Assembly: GCA_000711775.1 (NCBI GenBank)
Contig: ARYC01018616.1
Location: 1-64,000, forward strand
DNA length: 64,000 bases
Direction of reading: 5' to 3'
From: Oxytricha trifallax
Taxonomy: Eukaryota; Ciliophora; Spirotrichea; Sporadotrichida; Oxytrichidae
Positions 10,891 to 22,994 of this stretch are shown here, in pieces. The notes under the pieces were generated by a model. That model did no database searches and was not told the origin of the DNA. It saw only the letters and a list, made by a program, of their open reading frames with translations. Position numbers and translations under genes: made by a program. Numbering within the stretch: position 1 is the first letter of the stretch; every line of letters starts with the position of its first letter.

Positions 10891-12104
10891 TCCGACCGAG
10901 ACCACACCACCCCTCCACCACCTCGCCGTCTACCGAGACCCCCCGGCCACCCACTACCACACCCCCTACCCCACCCCATAAAATACCCCATTTCATATCA
11001 AAATTTTTGTCCTCAAGGTCTGGATCGATTTCCTTCTTGACATCTCGACTACATGACCCTTTTATATATAAAAAATATCATAAAATTTTCAAAATTTTTT
11101 ATCTTCTTACTAATGCTTAATATGACTTTGCACTTAAGTTTTTACTTGATTCTCTTGGTAATTCGATTTTTATTCTTACTTTGAAAGGAAATTTAATTTA
11201 AAACTATTTTCTCTAGGTATAAATTATAATTTTAAAAAATTTTATATTCATTGACAATTATGCATAAATTTTATATAAAATATTTTTATCAATTGAATCA
11301 TCTCATTTGAATATAATTCCTAAAAATAGTATCATAATTTTTGTAATTTTTTTAAAACTTTATTTCGTTTAATAAAAAACAGTATTTTATTTCTTTTAAA
11401 ATTGATAATAAAATCAAAAATGTTTTTACTATCAGATGATTCTACTTTACATATATCTTTATTGATAACTTTTCTCAATTGATTTCTATTTTTTGAACTG
11501 TAATATAAATAAAAAATAAACATGCAAAAGTTTTTAATATCATTAAACTATCAATAAAGATATATGTAAAGTAGAATCATCTGATAGTAAAAACATTTTT
11601 GATTTTATTATCAATTTTAAAAGAAATAAAATACTGTTTTTTATTAAACGAAATAAAGTTTTAAAAAAATTACAAAAATTATGATACTATTTTTAGGAAT
11701 TATATTCAAATGAGATGATTCAATTGATAAAAATATTTTATATAAAATTTATGCATAATTGTCAATAAATAAAATATTTAACAATTATAATTGATACTTC
11801 GAGAAAATAGTTTTAAACTAATTTTTCTTTCAAAGTAAGCATAAAAAATCGAATTACCGAGAGAATCAAGTAAAAACTAAAGTACAAAGTTATATTAAGC
11901 ATTAGTAAGAAGAAAAAAACTTTTGAAAATTTGATGATATTTTTATATATAAAAGGGTCATGTAGTCGAGATGTCAAGAAGGAAATCGATTCAGACCTTG
12001 AGGACAAAAATTTGGATATGAAATGGGGTATTTTATGGGTGGTGTAGTGGGTGGGGTAGGGGGTCTCGGTAGACCGGGAGGTGGGGTAGGTGGTCTCGGT
12101 CGGA
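10891..12104. repeat. 1.2-kb palindrome with GC-rich ends
   Basis: The outer 90-100 bp of each arm are strikingly GC-rich and contain CCGACCGAGACC and CTACCGAGACC repeats (GGTCTCGGT on the right); the inner parts are AT-rich. Arms run from 10891 to about 11500 and from about 11550 to 12104. ORFs read from the two arms are mirror images and are not genes. Confidence 0.85.
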
Positions 12105-12189
12105 AAAATATGAATTTAAAAAATAACAAATTTCTTTTGAGATTTTGCATTATTTTTTGTAACAGATTTATTTCTAGATAGGTTAAAGA

Positions 12190-12606
12190 GGTGAAATAAC
12201 TGATAAGATTTACAAGTTTGTGGCATATAAAATAATTATAGACAAGAAACTTAAATAATACTGCTTTTAAATAAAAAGGCTTACACTAATAATAAAGTAA
12301 TTTATACAGCTAATCAAGGTAATTCCTAATAAATATTTATAAAAAGTTCAATGTATGTAAATTATAGATTTTTTTTATATTTAAGCATAATTATTTAAAA
12401 GTTTTTCACTATTTCGAAAGATCGTATTAAATTGTGACTTAAACAAATATTTTTATCATCTTAAAATTACTATTAAGCTTATTATTGTTTTCAATATTAT
12501 TAAATATTTGAAAAGACATCTTTTTAAAAATTAAATATGCATAAATAATCCTTTAAAAAGATTTGTTTTAGGTTATTAATAGAAATAATAAATATAAAAG
12601 GAATGA
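12190..12606 (+). CDS. Unidentified host coding segment (plus strand)
   Basis: One frame without TGA for about 135 codons to 12606, starting GEITDKIYKFVAYKIIIDKK and continuing with KQYCFQIKRLTLIIKQF and NKYLQKVQCMQIID. Basic and hydrophobic, no domain recognised. It lies just after a palindrome and points the same way as the plus-strand coding that follows, so it may be part of the same gene. Confidence 0.45.
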
Positions 12607-12649
12607 CACTAAAAAAATAAATTACAATTAAAATGTTTTCCCATAGAAG

Positions 12650-14077
12650 CATGTACAAATAAAAGTTGACTCACGTAGTGAAACTTATCAGTAATATAAT
12701 AGATAAATATGATCTCAGTGCAAGAAATTTATAAAGAGAGAGCATGATTAAAAGCAGAGGAATATAATTTTCATAAATCTTGAAAAGCTTAATTTAACTG
12801 GAGGAAAAAAGGGGAGGAGAAGGTTTAGTTTTTTTATGGATGGGAGGGTAGAGTCTTGGTCATAACAGATATCAAAAGTAGTAACTTAACAAATAATTAT
12901 ACTTATAAAATGCTATCAAATAAATCTATATATTTGGGTTTATTATTTTATAAACGACTAACTTATTTCTCATAACCAATATTATTTTGCTTTAATAAGC
13001 TTAAAAAAATAAATTTTTAAATAATTTATGGAATACGAAATTTTATATATTAAATATAAATACAAACTAGTAACAAAGCATTGATTGAATATGAGTTTAC
13101 AAAAAAAGCTTGCATTTATATTTTACAAATCAAAAGTAAATAATAATGAATTATTACTATTAAATTATGCAAAATAAAGTTAAACAAAGACATTGAGGAT
13201 TGGGAAAAAGTCAAGGAGCAAGTTTCATAGGCTATAAAACAATATATTTAAATTTTGTATTAAAAATAATATTATTATATGCCATTTTCCATTATGTATT
13301 CTTTTGAAAAGGAATCTAGTGATAAAATTTTAAGTAAATAATTTTATATAATTTTTATTAATTTTTAAAAAAATAAATTATTTAATTATCGTCTATTTAT
13401 AAGATTAGATGTATAATTGATGAAAAATTTAATTTGTCTTTATAAAGATTTTAAATATTATGTAGATAGATCTAGATAAGTAATTTTTAAAAATAAAAAA
13501 AAAATTTGTTAAGCTTTTAGGATGTTAAATTAATTAATTGATAATATTAATAAATTGATACAATTTTAATTTTTCAACAAACTTCTAAAAAAATGCATAA
13601 TTTGAAATTATATTATAATATATAAAAGTGATGACACTAAAGAAATAATTTAACAGTTCGTAGCTTTTTAAATATTTTTATATTTTATAGCAAAAAACAA
13701 AGATAAATTGAAAGACAGGAAATTAAATATAGTTATTTTTAAAGTGACTATTGTAAGCTTTTAAATCAATTTTAAATACTTAATAAATTATAATGAAGAA
13801 AAATATAAAATTTAAGCGATGAAGACTATTTGAAAATGAAGCAATAAAATACCAATTATATAGATATAAAGATTATATAAATTTTTGTAATTAATAAAAT
13901 AAGACGGAGGAAAGCAAAAGGAAAGCTGATAAAATAGTTTATTTCTTTGGGCAACTTAAATAAATATTTGAATTAATTAAAATAGAATAAATTTTTAGGC
14001 AGAAAGCCAAAAATCTTAATATTAATTAAATTATAATAATTTTATATGATAATCAATTAAAAATGAGGATGTTCACT
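12650..14077 (+). CDS. Host coding segments interrupted by IESs, left of a TBE remnant
   Basis: Separate protein-like pieces on the plus strand. About 12664-12900: KLTHVVKLISNIIDKYDLSA and, further on, EKRGGEGLVFLWMGGQ. About 13150-13250: KLCKIKLNKDIEDWEKVKEQ. About 13890-14077: KTEESKRKADKIVYFFGQLK followed by EQIFRQKAKNLNINQ, running straight into the C4A4 end of a TBE remnant at 14078. Sequence between pieces is AT-rich and probably IES. No known domain recognised; charged, coiled-coil-like. The frame seems to resume on the other side of the TBE remnant. Confidence 0.5.
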
Positions 14078-14850
14078 CAAAACCCCAAAACCACTTAAGT
14101 AGTTTTTTACCTGTTTTTATTGATGAGAAGAATATTTGGGATTGGGGTTATTTTAGTATTGAAGCATAACTTTCACTCTGATAATGAAAAGATGAAAGTT
14201 TGTTAATACTCATCTTTTGTGTTCTCATTTAACAAATATGTATAGATAGATATTAAAACAATTTTGTAAAAGAAAGATAGGTTTGAGTTACATTTTTCTG
14301 CTTTTCATTTTTTCATAAAGTTATAACTTTATTTAATTGTTTTTATTTGTAAAATTAAATGAGAACCATTTCAAAAAATGAATTAATGTAAAAAATTTAT
14401 TTAAAATTTAAATAAATACTTAATTTAATAATGAATATAACTTTTAGGTGTCTTAAGCCTCAATTCTGTCAAGTGTTAGTTTCAAATTAAATATATATAT
14501 AAATCATATTTAAAATGTTTATTTTTCTTCAATTTTTTATTGAATTTTAAATACTTATTAAATATGAGTGTCTTAGAAGAGATCACTCTGTAAAAAGTGG
14601 AGAAAGTTTACAAAACTGTGAATATTATAGATTTAAATCACCATTTTAATTAACTAAATTCGATATAATTAGTACTTAAAAAATTGTCTAAATTTAATGA
14701 ATGATAGTTGTGAATTAGATAAATTTAATTCATGCCTTTTTAATATTACCATGGCTTAATTATTACCTAGTTTTAAGCTAATGAGGTTTTAAAAGGAAAA
14801 GTTATAATTCTGTTTCAAAACTTAATGAACCTTGTAAATAATTAAAACTA

Positions 14851-15510
14851 TATTAGGGTAATGGCCCCCTGGGGGGGGGCCGCTAAAACATTTTTTCTTA
14901 TATTTTTTAAATACTAAAAAAATCATTATAACATCAAAGTAACATGTTAAAACTAATTATATAGGTCTATAATGATCTCTAAAATGAATCAATAGCAACA
15001 CAAATCATAGTAATCTATCCCATTTACATTATAAAATACATTAGATTATAAATAAATATTGCTAATTTTATTTTCAAGTTTTACGTTTATTTTATATTTA
15101 ATTTCACTTATTTGTTTAATGAAGTCAAAAGTAGCTGTTACATTTACAAGAAGCTGCATCATTGAGTAATGTTATATTTAAATATTAACATTTCTCAATG
15201 ATTGCATTTCCTAATATTGTAACAGCTACTTTTGACTTCATTAAACAAATAAGTGAAATTAAATATAAAATAAACGGTAAAACTTGAAAAATAAAATTAG
15301 CAATATTTATTTATAATCTAATGTATTTTATAATGTAAATGGGATAGATTACTATGATTTGTGTTGCTATTGATTCATTTTAGAGATCATTATAGACCTA
15401 TATAATTAGTTTTAACATGTTACTTTGATGTTATAATGATTTTTTTAGTATTTAAAAAATATAAGAAAAAATGTTTTAGCGGCCCCCCCCCAGGGGCCAT
15501 TACCCCTATT
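14851..15510. repeat. Palindrome with GGCCCCTGGGGGGGGG termini
   Basis: A 660-bp inverted repeat whose outer ends read TATTAGGG(G)TAATGG, then CCCC and a run of nine G, followed by CCGC; the right end is the complement. Arms are nearly identical over about 300 bp with a loop of about 40 bp. Nested inside a TBE remnant. It belongs to the group of G-run palindromes found across the window. Confidence 0.85.
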
Positions 15511-15583
15511 AGTACCAAAAATATAAGAAAAATGGACTCCCTATGAATATAAGAAGATTATTTAACAAATTTTAGCCATTTTA

Positions 15584-15587
<4 letters not shown>

Positions 15588-15623
<36 letters not shown>
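15588..15623. repeat. (TA)n microsatellite
   Basis: About 18 uninterrupted TA units inside a TBE remnant. Shorter TA tracts occur near 54455 and 56142. Confidence 0.9.
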
Positions 15624-15624
<1 letters not shown>

Positions 15625-15852
15625 GAAAAAATTTTTATGTACTCATTTAAATAATTATAATGGAATTATTTCAACATAACATTTATGTAATTCTAGAGAT
15701 GACAAAAGAATAAAAGTCTTAATCAAAATATAATCTATTTCATTGAATCTAACAAGAGAAGTTAAATTAATCTTAAAAAGAAAACTCAATCCCCAAAATT
15801 ATCTTCTTCTAATAAAACACTATAAAACTACTGAAAGGGTTAAAGGGTTTTG

Positions 15853-17360
15853 AATACGTTAAGGACTTATTAAAAGAATTCTATAAGCATGAGTTCTCTA
15901 AAAATTGTAGCATTATATAAATTATTTAATAAGCTTGTTCTATGGATGTAAAAAAATGGATATCGCTACAAGAACTCCCAATAAAATTTTTCTTAAAATG
16001 TTGATGTTATTTATTTAAGTAAAATTATATATACTCAATACTTTATAATAAGAAAATATATAAATAATTTTCAAAGGAATAAATTTCAATATACTTTCAA
16101 ATTTTATAATTTTGAAATTTTAATTTATTGATTTAACTCACATCTACAGATTCTTAAAACAATCAAAGCAGTTAGATGATATCTTGAAAAATTAAGGCTA
16201 TATTTGAATAATATATAGTTATTTTTAAATATAGTATTGGTTTTTTTAATAATGAAATTAAAACTTCACTGAGAAGTTAGAATACGACGATATTTAACTT
16301 AATATCTAAGTTAATATCACTCATAAAAATTTGGAGAAAATTAAATCTCAGGTAAAAGCTTTCTCGGATTTAGGGCGAATTTATTGAAAAATCGAAATTA
16401 TGAATATTCAAGCTAATCAAAAAACCGATTATAAAATATAGTAAATAATAAAATTGTTATAACTTAATAATTTAATAATTTAAATCGGTTAGTTAAAATG
16501 GATTAGATTTATTTCATTTTAAGATGGTAATGATGCTGTTGTCAAATTCTCGTTGGATTTTTTTAGGGCAAAGTTACTTTTGATCGTTTTTGTATGCCTA
16601 TACGCTGCCAAAATTCTTTTTTTTTGCGAGAAACTCCATTTTAAAATTTCCTATTATTCAAATTTTTCAATATTATCATGCTTAATTTATATGTATTAAT
16701 TCATGCGTTTTTTGACAAAACTTTCTGCACTTTTAATTTATAATATTGCGTTACTTAATGAGGGAAAGATTTAAAGGTTGATGCTTTTTTTTGTAACATA
16801 TTTTATTGCAAAAAACATTTTGAAGTTTTATTTAAAAAAGTACTCAGTTAATAAAAATAAGAATGTGTTAAAATTAATGACGATTTCTAATTATTGAAAA
16901 TATTAAAGTGGAAATGCTCGCAAAAATATATTATATTTTATAAGTGACTCCTGATATGTAAAAATTCTAAATTTTTGTAGGAAAGCGATAAAGACAATGA
17001 GAAAAATAATGGAACAATAAATTTTAGATTTGGCTAATCAGCACAAAAAACTAATTTACTTTACTAAAATGAAATAAATTTATTCTATTTAATGATAATA
17101 ATTTAATTTTTAATTAATAAGAATGTAAATATATAACATATTTGTAAGTAGGTTTCTTGATTTATTTGAATGTTTTTTATTTCGATTTTTCAATCAATTC
17201 AACCTAATTCACTAAAAACAGAGACAATGAAAATAAATCATAATATTGTTGTACACAAGACTTCAAAATATATATAATATTTATATTATACTTAGCTCCC
17301 TAATCTGCAAACACTGTAAAAGAAAGTAGAAGAATTAAAGCTTAAAATTCTTTTTATTTT
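15853..17360 (+). CDS. Host coding segments, right of a TBE remnant
   Basis: Directly after the TBE end the frame reads TLRTYQKNSISMSSLKIVAL and continues open for over 80 codons. Further pieces: about 16140-16200 (HIYRFLKQSKQLDDILKNQG), 16266-16388 (FTEKLEYDDIQLN, then HKNLEKIKSQVKAFSDLGR), about 16530-16600 (NDAVVKFSLDFFRAKLLL), about 16982-17085 (ESDKDNEKNNGTINFRFGQS) and about 17285-17345 (LPNLQTLQKKVEELKLK). AT-rich sequence between them fits IESs. Lysine/glutamine-rich and probably coiled-coil; family not recognised. Likely the continuation of the segments left of 14078. Confidence 0.5.
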
Positions 17361-17543
17361 TTGTAATTTATGAAATGCAAATGATTTTGAAATTATTTTC
17401 AAAATATAATAGACATGAAATATGATTTAGGGTCATTATTTTTTATTGCCAAATAAATAATTTAAATGTATTAATTTGTACTTATAGTGAAATCTAAACA
17501 AAATATTAAATGAGCATTATTGAAGTCAAATTTATAAATCACT

Positions 17544-17960
17544 ATTGTAGAATATATTTGATTTGGGAAAATTAGTTAAAATTAATAATTAATTATTTTA
17601 ATTCGTGGCTGTTAACTTTGTCATAGCCTAGACAATATGGTACTTATTCGATATAGAATTTAAAATCAGCTGGACTTTACTATTGGCGGTACCCCTCTAT
17701 CGCATTCTTGAAGCGAGATAACTTGACTTTAATTTTGGGTGATTTGTTTAGTTGAATTTGTTGTCGAAATTAAAGTCACGTTATCTCGTTACAGGGATGC
17801 GATAGAGGGGTACCTCCAATAGTAAAGTCCAGCTGATTTTAAATTCTCTATCGAACAAGTACCATATTGTCTTGGTTTTAAGAGAGTTAACTGCCACGAA
17901 TTTAATTATTAATAAATTTAATTTTAACTAATTTTCCCAAATCAAATGTATTCCTACAAT
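17544..17960. mobile_element. ATTGTAG-family MITE, copy B
   Basis: A 417-bp palindromic element of the same family as 5974-6389, ends ATTGTAG and CTACAAT, flanked by ACT and AAT (both ANT). The GCTGGACTTTACTATTGGCG core and a GCGATA motif are shared with the other copies. Internal differences show it is not a very recent copy. Confidence 0.8.
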
Positions 17961-18269
17961 AATATAAAAATAATTTTAGACTTGTCATATAAAAGTAAAA
18001 TATCATTAATAGTTTCTAAATCATTAATATTTTAAGAAAAGTTCAATGTCATCATAACTGATACAATATAAATATTTGAGGATAATAGATCTTCCTACAC
18101 CAATGCATTATATTTATTTTTATCAATATTATTAACTTCAAAAATTAAAATTAAATAAAAAATTAAAAATAATGCGAAAAGTCAAAAATTTGATAAAAAC
18201 CAACCAAGATGGAAATACAACAATACTCCTTAAGATAGAGATACACACTTGAAAAAGTAAATAAATTTA

Positions 18270-18997
18270 AAAATTATTAATATAAAAGGATTATGAAATC
18301 TAAGTGACTGGTACAGAAACTGAATAGGCAATAAACTACATTAACAGAATTAAAAAGCTTAAATATGTCTATAATTTTCAAATAATATTGAAATTAACTT
18401 GATTATATTTGGCAATAAATAAATTAATAAAAAATTTACACATTCAATTTTAGTTTATAAATCTATTATAACAATATTTTCATATGATTATTAAGAAATG
18501 TTTTATTTTTACGATCAAAAGATGTGAGCTATTTTATTCTTATTCTACAAATAACTATATTTATTCAATTTGAACTAGAAATTCGCACATTGATTTATTT
18601 TTAATTTAAAATAAATTTTGTTAAATTCTCAAATAATTTCTTTTAAGGTTTAAATCCTAGATTTTATTAGATAAAATAAAAATTATTTAATTAAGATGAT
18701 TATTAAGCTATCGAACCAAAGGTAAAATTTTTGAGAAAACTTATTTAATTAGACATTAATTTTAATATTAACCTGATGAATTTACTGAATTGAAAGATCA
18801 AGCCAAAGTCATTTCCCTGAAATATCAAGTTTTCATTTATTTAATATTATTGAAAAAATAATTAAAAAATAAAAATAAAAATATATTAATAATTATATTT
18901 GTTCATTCTTTTCAAACCAAAAGTCCATCTCGTTGGAAGATATTACATGATATTTATATAATATAATATTTGCTTTTAATTTATTTATAAAGACAAT
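18270..18997 (+). CDS. Host coding segments, left of TBE copy 2
   Basis: Two to three protein-like pieces: about 18282-18400 (KDYEIQVTGTETEQAINYIN, then RIKKLKYVYNFQ), about 18775-18840 (PDEFTELKDQAKVISLKYQ) and about 18900-18997 (HSFQTKSPSRWKILHDI). The last leads up to AAAGACAAT at the TBE insertion site. Family unknown. The frame can be joined across the TBE to KDNLRTDFPMLYRNFKNN on the other side. Confidence 0.5.
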
Positions 18998-19129
18998 CAA
19001 AACCCCTTAATAATGTTTATAAGTGTCTTTGGTTTTTAGAGTAAAGTTGGGGTCTTGCTGAGGTTAATAGACAAAATACAGTTTTTATATGAATTTAATG
19101 AATATTTAATGATTATTAGTGTGCTTAAC

Positions 19130-20582
19130 TCAAACAAATTTTATCAGCTTGTCTTTGTGATACCTCTTGAATCTCGCTGTCTTTAGTTGTTCCAGAATGT
19201 CATCTATTGATTATATTGGATATGCTGGAGCTTTTACTATTACCATATCATCTATCTTCTTAATTTTATCGCAAATTTCTTCTTATTTTATATGTTTAGC
19301 AGCCAAATTTATTGATTATTTCTCGTGCTTTGTTCCAAAGTATGACATACTTTCCATAGCGCTCTCTAATATAATAGCAGCAATTGCCCATACATCCCAC
19401 TGAACTGAGCCATTAGTCAATTTCTCTCAAATTGGGAAATATCCAGGAGTGCCAAGAACTTTTGCCAAAGCCACTATCTCTTATCTTAAGGATCTATTGA
19501 AATCGATAACTACGACTTCTAAAGGGCAGAGGTAAAGCATAACATTTTCAGGCTCCAAATCTCTATGAACATATCCTAATTCATGCAACTCCTAGACGCC
19601 CTTAATCATATCTGAAATTATATAATTCAAGTCATCCGGATATCTGTTTTGATATAGATAGTCTCTTAGAGTCATTTCATATTTCTTTAGCCTTAGTGCG
19701 ATAAACCCAAAGCCTAAAATAACACCGTCTAACTTAAGCAAGTTCTTGCAATCTCTTTTAAAGCTTCTATAAGAACGATATATTCGTTAGCAAATTCATT
19801 CTGATACTGTTCATTCTTAATGAGATAGCTGAAGGGGTATACCTTGTATTCATACTCATCAACTACTATAAGCTTTGCCTTTTTAGGCACACTTATGTGG
19901 AAGTAATTTCAAATGCAGTTACTAAGTTCAATTGCATTTAATGCAGGAATACTCATTGCTTTCGCTTGGAAGCATGCTAAAACAATTTGATATGCAGGCT
20001 AGTTCATTGATTCAAAGCGACACTGTCTCTTGATTGAGCTTCTCCTGTAGGTCTCTTTAAGACTCAAGAAATTTTGATTTTCTTTTATTAGGTACAAGTT
20101 ATTAAGTCTCCTTATCTTAAATCAAGAATTCTCTAAGATGGTGTTTTTACATATGCTTCTTAACCTTTGCTGAGTGAGTGTAAGACTTCATACATGTTGT
20201 GCATTGGTACCTTCCATCCTTGTTTGTCATGTTTAAAATAGATCTTGGCCTTGCCAGAGTGTACCTCTTTAATGTGCCTCTTCAAGATAGACTCAGTTGA
20301 GAAGAAGTTTTAGCAGTCTTCACATTAAAATGTTTTAATTTTTTCTATTGGTTGCTGTTCCTTATCTTCCTCAGCCAGTTCAACTTATGTTTAAACTCCC
20401 ATTTCTGCACTCTACTTCTTGTTTTAAACTTCAATTTTAAAGACGTCAGCTTCAAAATCTAGAGCTCTTAGTTCAACCTCTTTTTCTATATAAATTACTT
20501 CTGGTTTCTTGGAGGAGCCAAAGTTGAGCAATGATTAACCTGTTCCAAAAGAAACTACCTTACGATTTAAGTTAGCCGCCAT
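19130..20582 (-). CDS. TBE zinc-finger/kinase protein (damaged)
   Basis: Zinc-finger/kinase protein of TBE elements. Start ATG at 20582 gives MAANLNRKVVSFGTGQ, the same start as in the copy at 58914. About residues 108-130 form a C2H2 finger (CEDCQNFFSTESILKRHIKE, then VH). The kinase part has YVHRDLEPENVMLY (HRD intact), VVIDFNR (DFN) and GTPGYFPI, where the following codon is TGA instead of the arginine seen in the copy at 57.6 kb. The total length is not a multiple of three, so at least one frame change is also present. The end is TGA at 19130. Its role in transposition is not established; a regulatory or DNA-binding role is inference. Pseudogene in this copy. Confidence 0.85.
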
Positions 20583-21147
20583 GTTTAAATTGAAATTTAA
20601 ATTTCTATTATAATGCTCTAATAACCTCTCTAGTTATAGTTACACTGTAAAAGAGTTGATACTCCAGCTATAATAGTTGATTATATGGTGCTAGAAGTCA
20701 TACTTATACTTAGTTTATAACTATAACTTTTCTAATTACATGCATAATATTTTTATTTTGGTACCAACATTGAAAAAAATCAGGTTGGTACTGGTATCAA
20801 TTAGGTTTTGAACCAGATTGGAACTTTTCCATTAAAACTTCACTTGATTAATAGTAGGTACTAATTAAGTTTTTGTACTATTAAATTGGTACCAATTAAA
20901 ATTAAACGAATTTAGTACCAGTATTAATTAAATTTAAACAAATTTAGTACTAATTTAATGGAACTAAATTGATAAAATTGGAGCTCCATCTCTGAAGTTT
21001 GTTACAGCTTCTGCGAACTCTCTCCACTTATCTTTACAGGGTTGACCTTCTATAAGATGTCCACATTTAATAGTAAGATTTTAAACAATAGGATCCAGAA
21101 CTCTATATATTATAATTTGAAATTCAATAAGAAGAGAAGGAACAATG

Positions 21148-21772
21148 ATGGAATCTATAAGTACTACAATGAAGAGGGTTGAAGCTTAAGAAATGATCTC
21201 AAGATTTAGAAGCAAGCAAGATCTCTATCGATACCTCACTCAACATGGTAAGTATGCAGCATATTCTTAATCATATAGTATAGTGGAATTATTCCTTCCA
21301 ACGATGGAAGGTACTAAAATTTCATTTTTAAAGCTATACTTTGTGATGAGAAGAAAGCCTTAAAAAACAATGAAATTAAGTTGATAGAAATACCAAACTA
21401 CCCAGAGATTTCAGTCACTAATCTCTACGATGATGCGATGAAAGATGAAGAGTTGGTAGTGTATCTTCCTACCAAGAAACAACTTAACAAGCTTCCAGAA
21501 AGGAGCTTCTTCTTTGGTGTTCTTGGCACTTTAAGAGAGAGTTACCTCAGAGAAATCATTGAAGAAGTTCACAAGAAACGCTATTCAATTTCTCCTGAAG
21601 CTTAAAAGAAGCAAGGCATACTAATAAGCGAGACCTTGCTAGCGGTGCTTAAGAAGCATCCTTACCTCTCTAGTAAGCTTTGACACATAACTTTGTAGGG
21701 AAACCTGGAACTGGTATATTCCTAATGAAAGAACATGCAAAGTTCACAGAAGAGGTCATAGAAAATACATGA
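21148..21772 (+). CDS. TBE 22-kDa protein (frameshifted C-terminus)
   Basis: The small TBE gene of unknown function. Start ATG at 21148 (MESISTTMKRVEAQEM). A 36-nt GT-AG intron lies at 21248-21283 and a 26-nt intron at 21674-21699; both positions are conserved in the copy at 59464. The middle part includes IPNYPEISVTNLYDDAMKDE, VVYLPTKKQ and RSFFFGVLGTLRESYLRE. Against the intact copy the C-terminal end is shifted out of frame near 21750 and stops at 21772. The start was chosen because the intact copy has an ATG only at the equivalent place, although another ATG lies one codon upstream here. Confidence 0.8.
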
Positions 21773-21935
21773 AGTGAGCAAGAGACTTTATAAAGATATT
21801 TAAAAGCCAAATGAAATGAACATAGATGCAGAAGCTGCACTAAGAGAAGAAATATGGGCCCAAGCAAGCTATAAGAAGAAAAAGAAATAAGATAAGCCAA
21901 ATCCATTTATGGGCGAATTTAATATGTGAATATAT

Positions 21936-22892
21936 TCATTCGTGTAAATCTAAAACTTATTTATTAACATTCATTCTCCGCCCCATCTAGCACAAATTGT
22001 TGTGCTTACCCTCTTACATGCTGTTTTGAATATAGTCTAATGTATCTTTGGGCAAGTCTTGAATAAGATAATATAGCAACAACTACTTGTAATGAGTCTT
22101 GATTTAACTCCAGTAGAATTCTTTTCCATTAAATTAAGGACTATAAAGAACGTTATAAACAAGATTTATGTTTAGGTCTTCATAAGTTTTCTTATGAACT
22201 GACAGGCTTTCAACAAACAGGATGATCTCTAGGTTGCTATACTTCTCTCTGAGTTTAAGAAGGAACTTTATTTACTACTCTCGCTTAATAGAACGAGGGT
22301 GAATAAAATAACTCTCCAAGTTAGAATCTTTAATAATACCACCTAAAATTGCATGGGTGACTACCTTTACTTTTGTATGAACTTGATGTTATTTTCAATA
22401 GTCTTCTGCATTTAATCATTTATATGATTTAAATTATTATTATAAAATAGCACTTTAAAATCAATCACTCTCTTCGCTCTGTTGACGTTTTTGAAAGTAA
22501 TACCATTTCTTCTATAAATATTGGCTATATTTTAAGGCGAGACGCATTTCAGGAAACTTGCAATAAAACATTAGAGCTCGCTAGTCAAGTGGAAAGTGTG
22601 CCCTGTACTTAAGCGTCTAAGAATCACAGAGGTACTAGATATGATGTTGAGTGAACTTTTATTATTTTGTTGGATGTTTTCAAGTGCCAGAACTAAAATG
22701 CTAAACAGCTCGCAGGCAGTGATACCTGAAAGTTGAGGCATTCTGGAGTAAGAGCTAAGCAATAGCTGCATAATTTAACACTGGTTTGACTTAGTCTCTG
22801 TTTGTACTCGTACAATACCTAAGCTTAAGCAATAAATCTAAATATTTCTCATCATAAAAAGACCCTAAATTTCGCTAATTTTTATTTCTCAT
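21936..22892 (-). CDS. TBE 42-kDa transposase (catalytically dead)
   Basis: DDE transposase of the IS630/Tc1/mariner superfamily. Start at 22892 (MRNKNQRNLGSFYDEKYLDL), stop at 21936. Compared with the copy at 60261-61323, an internal deletion of about 100 nt removes the block with the first catalytic aspartate (HADEAVF). The second aspartate block reads FVESLSVHK, with D changed to E. The third block, SPQFNGKEFYWSQIK, keeps its glutamate. Non-functional as a nuclease. Confidence 0.85.
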
Positions 22893-22994
22893 TTTGCAGA
22901 TTGGCCTAATTTCTCTATCGACCCCAATAAGACCCAAACTATACCTTACAAATCAAAGCAATTATAAACCTAATTAAGGGGTTTTGGGGTTTTG

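Larger units (their letters stand above)
14078..15852. mobile_element. TBE remnant inserted in coding sequence
   Basis: The left end CAAAACCCCAAAACCACTTA (14078) and right end GGGTTAAAGGGTTTTG (to 15852) are TBE-like; flanks are ACT and AAT, both of ANT form though not identical. No TBE genes survive. The inside holds a G-run palindrome (14851-15510) and a TA microsatellite (15588-15623). Host coding abuts both ends. Confidence 0.65.
18998..22994. mobile_element. TBE-type transposon, near full length (copy 2)
   Basis: A 3,997-bp element with the left end CAAAACCCCTTAATAATG and right end AAGGGGTTTTGGGGTTTTG, flanked by a perfect AAT duplication (18995-18997 and 22995-22997). It has the standard TBE gene order: kinase gene (minus), 22-kDa gene (plus), transposase gene (minus). 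All three genes carry damage, so it is not autonomous. It sits in host coding sequence and, as the family is known to do, would be removed during development. Confidence 0.92.

Noticed and set aside
10887-12007. Proline/threonine-rich ORF and matching reverse ORFs
   Set aside because: They arise from the GC-rich ends of the 10891-12104 palindrome and its AT-rich arms.
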